The notes under the pieces were generated by a model. It saw nothing but the letters and a program-made list of their open reading frames with translations. It was not told where the DNA came from and searched no databases. From NCBI RefSeq assembly GCF_030506285.1, contig NZ_CP119422.1, positions 5,753,501-5,817,500 of the forward strand: a DNA stretch of 64,000 bases, given 5' to 3'. The position numbers and the translations under genes are program-made. This document shows, piece by piece, positions 35,570 through 44,613 of this stretch; position 1 is the stretch's first letter, and every line of letters starts with the position of its first letter. The DNA comes from Catalinimonas niigatensis. GTDB taxonomy: Bacteria; Bacteroidota; Bacteroidia; Cytophagales; Cyclobacteriaceae.

Positions 35570-36535
35570 ATGAAAGCATTTACAAAGACAAAATATGGAG
35601 GACCTGAAGTACTTCAATTGGAAGAGGTAGAAAGCCCCTTATTGAAAGATGGCCATATCCTGGTCAAAGTTATCGCGAATTCAGCCAATCCTGCTGATTG
35701 GCATATTCTTAGGGGAGAACCTTATTTTGCACGATTTTCATTCGGATTGTTCAAACCCACCAATAAAATTCTGGGAGCCGATTTTGCAGGCATTGTGGAG
35801 GAAGTAAGCAGGGATGTAAAGCATTTTAAGGTTGGCGATCGGGTATTTGGAGAATCCCTAGAAGGGGGGGCTTTTGCTGAGTACATCTGTGTACCAGCGA
35901 AGGTTTGTGGCAAAATGCTTGAAGGTACAGGTTTTGCTGAAATGGCATGCGTTCCTATCGCAGGACTAACAGCTTTGCAGGCACTCATTAATCATGGAAA
36001 ACTCAAAGAAGGAGAATCAGTTTTTATCAATGGCTCTTCAGGAGGAGTAGGTCATTTTACAGTGCAAATTGCCAAAGCCTATGGGGCTAAAGTAACTGCT
36101 GTCTGTTCCAGTAAAAACATTGACTTTGTCAAGACATTAGGTGCTGATCAAGTGATTGCATATGACAAAGAAAACATCCATGATCATCATGGGAAATATG
36201 ACCTCATCATTGACACGCATGGCAATCTTTTTTATTCAGATTACAAACGTATGGGCAGGCGAGGTGTCACAGTAGGTTTTACTACATTGGGCCATATGAT
36301 ATCGTTGCTCTTAAAGAGGGCTATAAGTAAATTTCCGCTAAATCAATTTACAGCTGAAGCCAATACCAAAGATTTAGAGACATTGGCATCATTGATTCAA
36401 AAAGGAAAAATTACAATTCACATAGAGAAGACCTATCCTTACCAACAGATACCGGAAGCCATAGGTTACATTGAAGCCATGCGCACCAGAGGAAAAGTGG
36501 CAATGGTTTGGGAAGGCATGGAAGAGACAGCATAG
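35570..36535 (+). CDS. Quinone oxidoreductase-like MDR dehydrogenase
   Basis: A 321-residue cytosolic NAD(P)-dependent enzyme of the zinc-independent medium-chain family. It has the GroES-like start (MKAFTKTKYGGPEVLQLEEVE), VGDRVFGESLEGGAFAEYI, the nucleotide-binding NGSSGGVGHFTVQIAKAYGAKVTAVCS (about residues 153-179) and a C-terminal closing segment QIPEAIGYIEAMRTRGKVAMVW. Catalytic zinc ligands are missing. Likely reduces quinones or enones; no pathway context is visible, since both sides are decayed DNA. Confidence 0.9.
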   Translation: MKAFTKTKYGGPEVLQLEEVESPLLKDGHILVKVIANSANPADWHILRGEPYFARFSFGLFKPTNKILGADFAGIVEEVSRDVKHFKVGDRVFGESLEGGAFAEYICVPAKVCGKMLEGTGFAEMACVPIAGLTALQALINHGKLKEGESVFINGSSGGVGHFTVQIAKAYGAKVTAVCSSKNIDFVKTLGADQVIAYDKENIHDHHGKYDLIIDTHGNLFYSDYKRMGRRGVTVGFTTLGHMISLLLKRAISKFPLNQFTAEANTKDLETLASLIQKGKITIHIEKTYPYQQIPEAIGYIEAMRTRGKVAMVWEGMEETA

Positions 36536-36581
36536 GTTGATGCCATGCCAAAAAGCACATCCTGCTAACACGAGATTTGAG

Positions 36582-36914
36582 TCAAACGCGCGAGTAGCGA
36601 ACTTGATGTCTTGCACGTTTAATCCAACTCAGCGTAAAGTTAAGGGGGCATTGAAGAAATAATCTACCCATCCAACAAGAAGGTTTGATCCAGCCATCCC
36701 ATTTAGGAAGAAGGTCATTTCTGCCTGTCTCTTGTTCTTGTAACCCTAATTCTACAATCTGCTGACTTACCGACAAAACCCGTTTGGCTTTACGCGCTGA
36801 ACTATTGGAATGAGCTACTGTCAAAGCAGCTGCATAGGTACGATGTTCTTGTCCTGTAAGCTTCTCTAAAGCCAAATTGAAGCTCTCAATAACAGAAGGT
36901 GAGAGTGTTTCCAT
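36582..36914 (-). pseudogene. Probable transposase remnant (N-terminal part)
   Basis: A 110-codon frame starting at the ATG at 36914. The first ~65 residues (LALEKLTGQEHRTYAAALT, then RVLSVSQQIVELGLQEQETG) resemble the helix-turn-helix start of ISAzo13-like transposases, while the remainder looks like read-through of non-coding DNA. No terminal repeats were found. The surrounding 36536-37169 stretch holds nothing else I can support. Confidence 0.4.
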
Positions 36915-37169
36915 CGTGCTAAATTATCCTTTATTCTATACCATTGGTGAGGTTATTACTTCAATAGCCCCTAACTATGTTGCACTGCGCAGTAAGTGAT
37001 AAAACGCTAGATGAAGAGAAGAAACTAAATTTTCCTGAATAGTAAGTGTTGAGAAAGTATCCGGAAGATTATGGCTTCTCCATCAATAAATTTTGATTAT
37101 TTTTGACGCAATTCTTCTGATAGTAATTTAAAATTTTGCCCACATCTCTTGTATTCTACCCTACATACT

Positions 37170-38162
37170 ATGAAAAAAACATTCCTGCTCCTGACTGTAT
37201 TTGTGTTGTTCAGCAACCATGATATGTACCTTAAGTTGGATGCCTATTTTTTGCAGCCTGATACACCGGCAACCATTGAGCTTTTTAATGGGACTTTTGA
37301 TAAAAGTGAAAATGTGATTACGCGCGATCGCATGGTAGATATGAGTTTGGTAGGTAATGGTAAGCGCTCTCAGGTAGATTCCGCTCAGTGGAGTGAAAAG
37401 GACAGTGTGACCATGCTGAGTTTTAATACCGGTGAACCAGGAACCTGGATCGCTGGAATTTCTACCGCTCCGCGATCAATAGAATTGCCTGCTGCTGATT
37501 TCAATGATTATCTAGAGCATGATGGTGTACTGGATATGCTGGAGTGGCGACAGGAAAATGATGCGATGGAAGTAGATGCTGTGGAGAGATATTCCAAGCA
37601 TGTAAAGGCTATTTTCCAGGTGGGTGACAAAAGAACGAACGACTGGCAGACTGCATTAGGCTATCCCATTGAATTTATTCCCCTGACTAATCCTTATGAT
37701 TTACATACAGGAGATGAACTACAAGTTCAACTTCTTTTGAGAGGAGAGCCTTTGGCAAACCAACTGGTCTATGCAGACTATAGAACGGGCGAACACGGTC
37801 ACAGCCATGACCAAGAGCATACCCATGGAACAGAAAGCGATCATAGCCATGATGGTGATGCAGCCGCAGACCATCAGCATACGTATGGAACACAACTTCG
37901 CACAGATGACAAGGGGAATTTAACATTATCTCTTTCAGACGACGGAATCTGGTATTTACGAACTATTCATCTGGTTCATTCCGAAGATCCCGAATTTACG
38001 CATGAATCAAACTGGGCGACGCTCACCTTTGAAGTGAGTCATGAGCATGGAGAAAATACCCATACCCACGATCAGGAATCCGGTATTCCAACGTATGCGT
38101 ATTGGATCGGGAGTCTTGTGCTATTAGGCGGTATGTTTTTTTGGTTTAACCGGAAAAAATAA
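37170..38162 (+). CDS. DUF4198-like periplasmic protein with His-rich loop
   Basis: A 330-residue exported, membrane-anchored protein. The ATG at 37170 gives MKKTFLLLTVFVLFSNHD, a signal-like segment. A DUF4198-type beta-rich domain follows (MYLKLDAYFLQPDTPATIELFNG), as in proteins linked to nickel or cobalt uptake. A loop at about residues 208-248 is packed with His (GHSHDQEHTHGTESDHSHD), and a second group (HEHGENTHTHD) precedes a C-terminal helix (YWIGSLVLLGGMFFWFNRKK). The His clusters suggest metal binding. Its stop codon abuts the start of the HupE gene, so the two are coupled. Confidence 0.8.
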   Translation: MKKTFLLLTVFVLFSNHDMYLKLDAYFLQPDTPATIELFNGTFDKSENVITRDRMVDMSLVGNGKRSQVDSAQWSEKDSVTMLSFNTGEPGTWIAGISTAPRSIELPAADFNDYLEHDGVLDMLEWRQENDAMEVDAVERYSKHVKAIFQVGDKRTNDWQTALGYPIEFIPLTNPYDLHTGDELQVQLLLRGEPLANQLVYADYRTGEHGHSHDQEHTHGTESDHSHDGDAAADHQHTYGTQLRTDDKGNLTLSLSDDGIWYLRTIHLVHSEDPEFTHESNWATLTFEVSHEHGENTHTHDQESGIPTYAYWIGSLVLLGGMFFWFNRKK

Positions 38163-38846
38163 GTGGGGCGATCAGGACTAAGATTGATTTTAAGCTCGGC
38201 GCTGCTGCTCTTTCCACTGATGCTTTCAGCACATGGGGTGAGTAGTGCCGACCAGGAAGTACTGAACAATGGAGGGCTTTTAGCCTATATCTATGTTGGC
38301 GCTAAGCATATGGTCACAGGATATGATCATTTGCTGTTTTTAGCTGGCGTCATCTTTTATCTGAGCGGATTCAAAGATATCGTACGTTTTATTACTGCAT
38401 TTACGATCGGCCATAGTATTACACTTATAGGGGCTACTTATTTGGGCATTAAGGCGGATGAACATTTGATTGATGCGGTGATTGCCCTGAGTGTATTGTA
38501 TAAGGGATTTGAGAATTTAGGTGGTTTTCAGAAACAGTTCAAAATACAATCACCAAACCTGTTACTAATGGTTTTTATATTTGGACTCATTCATGGGTTT
38601 GGGTTATCTACCCGGCTACAATCCTTTGAAGTCGGCACTGGGCAGTTTCTGCCAAAAATAATAAGTTTTAACATAGGGGTAGAATTGGGCCAGATTTTAG
38701 CACTCATACCTATCGTGTTCATTATCAACCTATGGAAACGTAAACAGAGCTATCAGGCTTTCTATAAAGCTGCCAACTGTTATTTAGTCATTGCAGGAGT
38801 GATGCTCTTCATTTACCAGATGTATAGTTACCTATATGGGCATTGA
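38163..38846 (+). CDS. HupE/UreJ-family membrane protein
   Basis: A 227-residue inner-membrane protein with a signal-like start and about six helices. The family motif HGV...GAKHMVTGYDHLLFLAGVIFYL is followed by FTIGHSITLIGATYLGI and FGLIHGFGLSTRLQ, all with conserved His and Asp residues typical of HupE/UreJ nickel/cobalt-type secondary transporters. The start is a GTG at 38163 directly after the TAA of the upstream gene; a later ATG would cut the signal segment. Expected to carry a divalent metal bound by the preceding His-rich protein. Confidence 0.85.
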   Translation: MGRSGLRLILSSALLLFPLMLSAHGVSSADQEVLNNGGLLAYIYVGAKHMVTGYDHLLFLAGVIFYLSGFKDIVRFITAFTIGHSITLIGATYLGIKADEHLIDAVIALSVLYKGFENLGGFQKQFKIQSPNLLLMVFIFGLIHGFGLSTRLQSFEVGTGQFLPKIISFNIGVELGQILALIPIVFIINLWKRKQSYQAFYKAANCYLVIAGVMLFIYQMYSYLYGH

Positions 38847-38983
38847 TTTCCTTGTTTTACCCACAATATTCAGAAGTTGACCACATCTTTTTTTATCCCT
38901 GGGAAAATGTCGTCACATTTCTTTGCTCCTTATGCCGGGCACTAGTAGATTTACCCGCTGATACAAGATTGTATAGGGTAACT

Positions 38984-39349
38984 ATGAAACTACTCATTCC
39001 ACTCTTAGCTGTAGTCATGCTGTTGAAGCCCATTTGGCCGATTGTGGATTACATGCTTAACTATGATTACATTATAGAAAAGCTGTGTGAGAATAGAGAT
39101 AAACCCATGCTTCAGTGTCATGGTAAGTGTCATCTGGCCAGGCAAGTAGCAGAAGAAGAGGAAAAAGAGGAGGAGAGTCCATATCATGGGAAAAACTATC
39201 AGGTTGAATTTTCCCTTATTCACTGGTATCACGAGCAAACAATATCATTCCCCATATTGACTTGTATAGTCTATGAATACGTCTGGTGTTCAGAGCTATA
39301 TTCTAGTTTGCTTTCATTTGAGATTTTACATCCGCCACAACACGTTTAA
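38984..39349 (+). CDS. Small CxxxC membrane protein, metal cluster
   Basis: A 121-residue protein starting at the ATG at 38984 (MKLLIPLLAVVMLLKPIWP). The single N-terminal hydrophobic segment is followed by YIIEKLCENRDKPMLQCHGKCHLARQ, with a CHGKCH motif that looks like a metal or haem-type thiol/His site, and an acidic stretch. Short proteins with this N-terminal pattern recur near metal-related TonB receptors in Bacteroidota; no function is assigned. It follows HupE by about 140 bases on the same strand. Confidence 0.65.
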   Translation: MKLLIPLLAVVMLLKPIWPIVDYMLNYDYIIEKLCENRDKPMLQCHGKCHLARQVAEEEEKEEESPYHGKNYQVEFSLIHWYHEQTISFPILTCIVYEYVWCSELYSSLLSFEILHPPQHV

Positions 39350-39618
39350 TACTTTATTTAGAATACCCGATAGGATACCCGGAGAGATTTGCCTATCATT
39401 TCTGTGAAGAATCGGCCTTTGCATGGAACTAGATATGTACAGGAAGGCATCTGTCTGGTGGTATTCTAAACCTATTCTCATTAAGATTTATCTAACAATT
39501 ATAGGTTAGATGGGCTGTTTTGTCAACCGGATTTGTGTTGCCATGTCATTTAGAATAAAATGCATTATGCCGGTTTTCATTATAGTCTAAACCCTATTCA
39601 TCCAAATCCCATTACACA

Positions 39619-42600
39619 ATGTACTTATTCAGCGTGTGCAGGAGATACCATACTCTTTGCATCATAAAATCAATCATTAAACCAGCTGTACTGCTGCTCA
39701 GTATTGCGCTCTTTCAAGTAAGCGCATACGGCATTGAAGCCAAAACTTTAACCATACCTCAAGAAGTAGTAAGCGGCACCGTTCAGAGCGAAGCAGGAGA
39801 GCCATTGATTGGAGCTACCATTGTAGAAAAAGGCACCAGCAATGGCACGATTACCGACATAGAGGGGAATTTTACATTAGATGTGAATCCTGACGCTACC
39901 TTAATCATTTCTTATCTGGGGTATCTCACTCAGGAAGTGGCTGTAAACGGGCAAAGCACGCTTACCATTACTTTAAGCGAAGATGCTACAAGCCTGGATG
40001 AGGTGGTGGTAACTGCCTACGGAACATCCAACAAAAGAAGTTTTACCGGCTCAGCCAAAAAAGTAGAAACCGAAACCTTAACCAGAACTGCCAACCCCAG
40101 CTTTGAAGCCGCCTTGCAAGGCAATGTAACAGGTGTCAATGTATATGCCTCAGGCCAGCCGGGCGGCAGTTCTAATGTGCAAATCAGGGGAATAAGCTCC
40201 ATCAACGGCTTGACACAACCCCTCTATGTGCTGGATGGTGTGGTCATCAATACCGATAACGCCTCAAGGATTGGAGGCAGTGGGGCAGTTAATCAGATCA
40301 ATCCCTTGTCAACCATCAATACCAATGATATTGAAAGCATTACTGTGCTAAAAGATGCAGCGGCTGCCTCCTTATATGGTTCAAGGGCTGCCAATGGGGT
40401 GATTGTCATTACAACCAAAAAAGGAAAGAATGGGGAAACCGAAATTAATTTCAATTCCGAACTGGGGCTTACGCACAACCTGACCCAGGAGAAGATGATC
40501 AACAATCAGCAGTTTAAGGAATTGTGGCAGGAAGGTCAGTTGCATCAATATATCCAAAATAATGAGAATGGTGAGTATTTCAGGGTATATGAGGATAGTG
40601 ATTTGTATACTCAATATCAAAATATGGCTCAGAGTGATTATGAGGCGATTTACGGAACTACCGATACCAATTCGGATTGGCTGGATGCCATTTACCGTCA
40701 GGGTTCTATTCAAAAGCACAGTCTTTCTGCCAGTGGCGGTAGTGATAATACGAGGTTTTTCATTTCAGGCGAATACTTCAATCAGGAAGGTACCATCATT
40801 GATTCTGACTACCGGCGATACTCAGGGAGAATCAATTTGGAAAACAAAGCCAAAGATTGGCTCACGTTGGGAATGAATTTGTCTATAGCAAAATCTGAGC
40901 GTAATACCGGTCAGTATGACGGGGATTATGCCAGTGGTCTGAATCCCCTTTATATGGCGCGTGTACTTCCGCCAGCCGCGCCCATTTACGATCCTGATGG
41001 TTATCAAGGCATAGCGGACCTGCCCAATGACATTGAGAAAAATGCCAACCCAATAGGAGTTATTAAAGTGGGACAATATGCCAATAATCAGTTTAGGGTG
41101 AGAGGGGATGTATTTGCTGAATTACAATTGCTGAAAGATTTGAAGTTCAAGACCACTTTTGGTGTGGATCAGCAAACCAATGAAGAATCGCTGTATGACA
41201 ACAAGGAGTTTGGTGCCGGTGGTGGTACCTGGAATGGGGTTTTGTATGTGGCCCAGGGCGAAGTTTTTCAATACACTTCCTCTAACCTGTTTACCTATGA
41301 TAAAAAAATGAACAAACACGGATTCGGAGGTTTACTGGGTTTTGAGTCGCAGGTATCCAATATGAAATCCATCAATAATTCGGGTTATGATATCCTGGAT
41401 AGCGAGCTCCTGTCTTCCAGCAGTATTGGGGCTTTGTGGTCCTGGACAGGTTATTCCGAGAACTACGCTTTATTGTCTTATTTTTCAAATTTCAATTATA
41501 ATTACGATCAGAAATATTATCTGGCGGCAAGTTACAGAAGAGATGGTTCTTCCAGATTCGGAGAAGATACACGCTGGGGAGACTTCTGGTCAGTGTCCGG
41601 GGGCTGGATAGCCTCTGAAGAGGATTTTTTTAAGCTGGATGCCATGAATTACCTCAAGCTCAGGGCCAGTTACGGTACCAATGGTAACCTGCCACCGGAT
41701 TACTATGCAGCTCTGGCATTTTTCAATACGGATGGTAAGGGCTATGGGGGTTCCTCAGGACTCTCTTATGGGCAGTTGGCCAACCCGGATCTTTCCTGGG
41801 AATTGAGCTATAGTTTTAACATTGGTTTTGATGCTGTGGTGTTTGATAAAGTAAATTTCACTTTAGAGTACTTCTCCAAGCATACCAAAGACCTTTTGCT
41901 GAATATCCCTGTTTCTGCCACTACCGGCTTTGCCAACCAGTTGCAGAATTTTGGCGAAATGAAAAATACCGGTTGGGAGCTTTCCCTGGGATATAATCCC
42001 ATAACGAACGCTGATTTTTCATGGAATACCAGACTCAACCTGAGCATACTCTCCAATGAGATTACCAGGCTAAAATCAGATTTAGTGCCCAGCTATAATT
42101 CGCAGTATGGACAGGACCCAACCATTATCAAAGTAGGTGAAAGCATCAATTCTTTTTATCTGAGAGAGTATGCAGGCGTAAACGAAACCAATGGCTTGGC
42201 GGAATATTATGTTTTGGAAAATGGCAAAAGAACGGATGAACTCACTACAAATGCGGAAGAAGCCGGATTCGGTATATTTGGAGATGCTCTTCAGGATGTA
42301 CAAGGCGGTTTTTATAATCAGTTTCAGTACAAGAATTTCAGTCTGGACTTCTTATTCACTTTTGGAATAGGTGGCAAGGCTTATGACCGTACGGCATTCA
42401 AAAGAGATGATGATGGATATGCCCCTCAATTCTCTAACACCAAAGCACAGCTAAACCCCTGGAATCCAAACAATACAGAGTCCAGTGTACCCATCAGGAT
42501 CAATGGAAACCCTACGTTTTCCAATGATGTCTCTACCCGTCATTTGTACAGTGCAGATTATTTAAAATTCAGAAACATAAAACTCAGCTATCTTTTACCT

Positions 42601-42765
42601 CGCTTTACATTCCTGCAGGGCGGCTCTGTTTATGTACAGGGTGATAATTTATTACTCCTCACCAAACTGGACGATTATGACCCGGAGGCTGTGACCGATG
42701 GCGTCAGTTTCTTTCAGGTGCCTACCGTATCCAGTGTAATCATAGGAGTGAATTTGAAACTTTAA
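39619..42765 (+). CDS. SusC/RagA TonB-linked outer-membrane receptor
   Basis: A 1048-residue outer-membrane protein. After a signal peptide it has a carboxypeptidase-regulatory-like domain (about 50-125, VVSGTVQSEAGEPLIGATI), a TonB plug (LDEVVVTAYGTSNKRSFTG; VLKDAAAASLYGSRAANGVI, the SusC signature) and a barrel to the end. No STN domain, so unlike the receptor at 21602 it does not signal to a FecR. Its SusD partner starts four bases after its stop codon. Substrate unknown; the metal-type genes upstream are separated by about 270 bases. Confidence 0.95.
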   Translation: MYLFSVCRRYHTLCIIKSIIKPAVLLLSIALFQVSAYGIEAKTLTIPQEVVSGTVQSEAGEPLIGATIVEKGTSNGTITDIEGNFTLDVNPDATLIISYLGYLTQEVAVNGQSTLTITLSEDATSLDEVVVTAYGTSNKRSFTGSAKKVETETLTRTANPSFEAALQGNVTGVNVYASGQPGGSSNVQIRGISSINGLTQPLYVLDGVVINTDNASRIGGSGAVNQINPLSTINTNDIESITVLKDAAAASLYGSRAANGVIVITTKKGKNGETEINFNSELGLTHNLTQEKMINNQQFKELWQEGQLHQYIQNNENGEYFRVYEDSDLYTQYQNMAQSDYEAIYGTTDTNSDWLDAIYRQGSIQKHSLSASGGSDNTRFFISGEYFNQEGTIIDSDYRRYSGRINLENKAKDWLTLGMNLSIAKSERNTGQYDGDYASGLNPLYMARVLPPAAPIYDPDGYQGIADLPNDIEKNANPIGVIKVGQYANNQFRVRGDVFAELQLLKDLKFKTTFGVDQQTNEESLYDNKEFGAGGGTWNGVLYVAQGEVFQYTSSNLFTYDKKMNKHGFGGLLGFESQVSNMKSINNSGYDILDSELLSSSSIGALWSWTGYSENYALLSYFSNFNYNYDQKYYLAASYRRDGSSRFGEDTRWGDFWSVSGGWIASEEDFFKLDAMNYLKLRASYGTNGNLPPDYYAALAFFNTDGKGYGGSSGLSYGQLANPDLSWELSYSFNIGFDAVVFDKVNFTLEYFSKHTKDLLLNIPVSATTGFANQLQNFGEMKNTGWELSLGYNPITNADFSWNTRLNLSILSNEITRLKSDLVPSYNSQYGQDPTIIKVGESINSFYLREYAGVNETNGLAEYYVLENGKRTDELTTNAEEAGFGIFGDALQDVQGGFYNQFQYKNFSLDFLFTFGIGGKAYDRTAFKRDDDGYAPQFSNTKAQLNPWNPNNTESSVPIRINGNPTFSNDVSTRHLYSADYLKFRNIKLSYLLPRFTFLQGGSVYVQGDNLLLLTKLDDYDPEAVTDGVSFFQVPTVSSVIIGVNLKL

Positions 42766-42769
42766 GAAC

Positions 42770-44233
42770 ATGAAAATGACTCGCATACCATATCTGAAAA
42801 TAATCTGTTTGTCAGTTATCTTGTTTACGCACCAGGGGTGCAGCGAAGATATATTGACACAAACACCCGACCATGTGATCTCAGAATCTCTAGTGGTGAA
42901 TTCGGTGGAAAAATTACAAAATTTGCTTACCGGATCGTATAATGAGATTTCCAGCGAAGCCTATCTTGGGCGTGCTTTGTACAAACGTGCCGCAGTAAAA
43001 GGTCCTGATTTCAGGTTTGTCAAAACGACCTATAATCCCAGAAACTATGAGCAGACCGAATACCGCTATGAAGAGAGCAGCAATAACAATGGAAGCGGCT
43101 ATGACATGTGGTTGCAATGCTACAAGGCCATCGGTAACCTCAACCTTATTCTGGATAATATTGATGCTGCCGAAGGCAATGATAGCGAACGCCAGCAGAT
43201 TAAAGCAGAAGCTTTGGCCCTCAGAGGGATGGTATATTTTGACCTTGCCAGAACATTTGCCTATCCCTGGATCAAAGAAGGTGGTAGTGCTCAGGGGCTT
43301 CCTTTAAAACTGACTTCTTCAGAGCTTGTCGTAGAGCGAAGCAGTCTGGAAGAAACCTATGAACATATCATTTCAGATTTGGAAGCTGGAGCAGAACTTA
43401 TAGAAGAGAATACCTGGACAGCGGAAAGCACCAAATACATGACCCGAACTGGGATTCATGCCTTGCTGGCTAGGGTGTATTTATACAAACAGGACTGGGA
43501 GAATGCGCTCCAATATGCACAAATGGTGTTGGCAGTAAAAGGAGAAGCTGATTTGATGGGCGTCAACGCTTATGTATTTAATGACTACACTTCCGAATCA
43601 CTGTTTGAGATTAGCATTGACAGTGAAAATTCTGTGGGAAGCAACGGTTTAGGTGCTCAATTTGATTTTCGTGAGGGAGGACAGGGAGATGTGATTGCCA
43701 CCCAGACTTTTGTAGACCTGCTCCAGACGTATGAAGGCGATCCCAGGGCTGCCTTACTCACCGGGGATAAAGAGGGTGCCAATGCCGCTTTTGTCAAGTA
43801 CATCAACAGAGAAGGAGGTTCGGGCCTGAGTATACATAATGTACCGGTGATACGACTTTCTGAAATTTATTTGATCGCAGCAGAAGCTTGTGCCCATGGA
43901 GCTACCGGAGGTGAATCTCAGGCTTTGGTATATTTAAATATGCTGATCAGCAAAAGAACTACTGATTTTGATGTACACAAAGCCACAGAATCAGGCGAAG
44001 CCCTCAGGGACCGTATTGCGCAGGAAAGGAGAAGAGAACTTGCTTTAGAAGGGCATGGAGTCTATGATTTTATCCGAACCGGAAGAGATATCATCAGACT
44101 GGAATCGGACCATGTGAACACCGGAGTCAATGCGAATAACCTGGATATTTCGGCATCATCCTATAAAACGATATATCCTATTCCTGCCAGCGAAATTGAA
44201 GCTTCAGGTATGAAACAGACCGAAGGGTATTAG
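42770..44233 (+). CDS. SusD/RagB-type nutrient-binding lipoprotein
   Basis: A 487-residue outer-membrane lipoprotein with lipobox LFTHQGC (about residue 24) and the SusD TPR core (YKAIGNLNLILDNIDAAEG, IKAEALALRGMVYFDLARTFAYPW, VIRLSEIYLIAAEACAHGA). It ends in the family-typical KTIYPIPASEIEASG. Partner of the SusC receptor encoded just upstream. Confidence 0.95.
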   Translation: MKMTRIPYLKIICLSVILFTHQGCSEDILTQTPDHVISESLVVNSVEKLQNLLTGSYNEISSEAYLGRALYKRAAVKGPDFRFVKTTYNPRNYEQTEYRYEESSNNNGSGYDMWLQCYKAIGNLNLILDNIDAAEGNDSERQQIKAEALALRGMVYFDLARTFAYPWIKEGGSAQGLPLKLTSSELVVERSSLEETYEHIISDLEAGAELIEENTWTAESTKYMTRTGIHALLARVYLYKQDWENALQYAQMVLAVKGEADLMGVNAYVFNDYTSESLFEISIDSENSVGSNGLGAQFDFREGGQGDVIATQTFVDLLQTYEGDPRAALLTGDKEGANAAFVKYINREGGSGLSIHNVPVIRLSEIYLIAAEACAHGATGGESQALVYLNMLISKRTTDFDVHKATESGEALRDRIAQERRRELALEGHGVYDFIRTGRDIIRLESDHVNTGVNANNLDISASSYKTIYPIPASEIEASGMKQTEGY

Positions 44234-44613
44234 TCCATGAATCCTGTTATATTGATATCCTGGATAAAGAACTAATATAAAAGCTGGAAGAAAAGACTTA
44301 AGTTTTGATTATCTCCTAAAAAACATAGGGCTTTCGCACCAAATTTTATTGATTAACTATGCTTGCAGTAAACTAAACAAAAAAGCTTCAGCCAAACGCT
44401 CAACACAATCTGTCTAAAGATAACAGCTTTCAAAGCTATGGGTGATGGATCATTTCACCTGTAGTTTGAGAAAGTGTTGTTTTAAGAGATTCAAAGAAGG
44501 GAGAAAGCAGAGGAGGCTACTGACCCCAAACTTTAAATCACTGATGTGTAAGCTAAAGATCAGTAACTCATGAATATCATAGTGAGTCCTCTGGTAATAT
44601 AGTAAAGCCTTAC
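44234..44613. other. Intergenic region between converging genes
   Basis: About 380 bases between the SusD stop and the PepSY gene stop. I see no reading frame of interest, only a short palindrome (agctttcaaagct, about 44429-44441) without a T-run. Confidence 0.5.
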
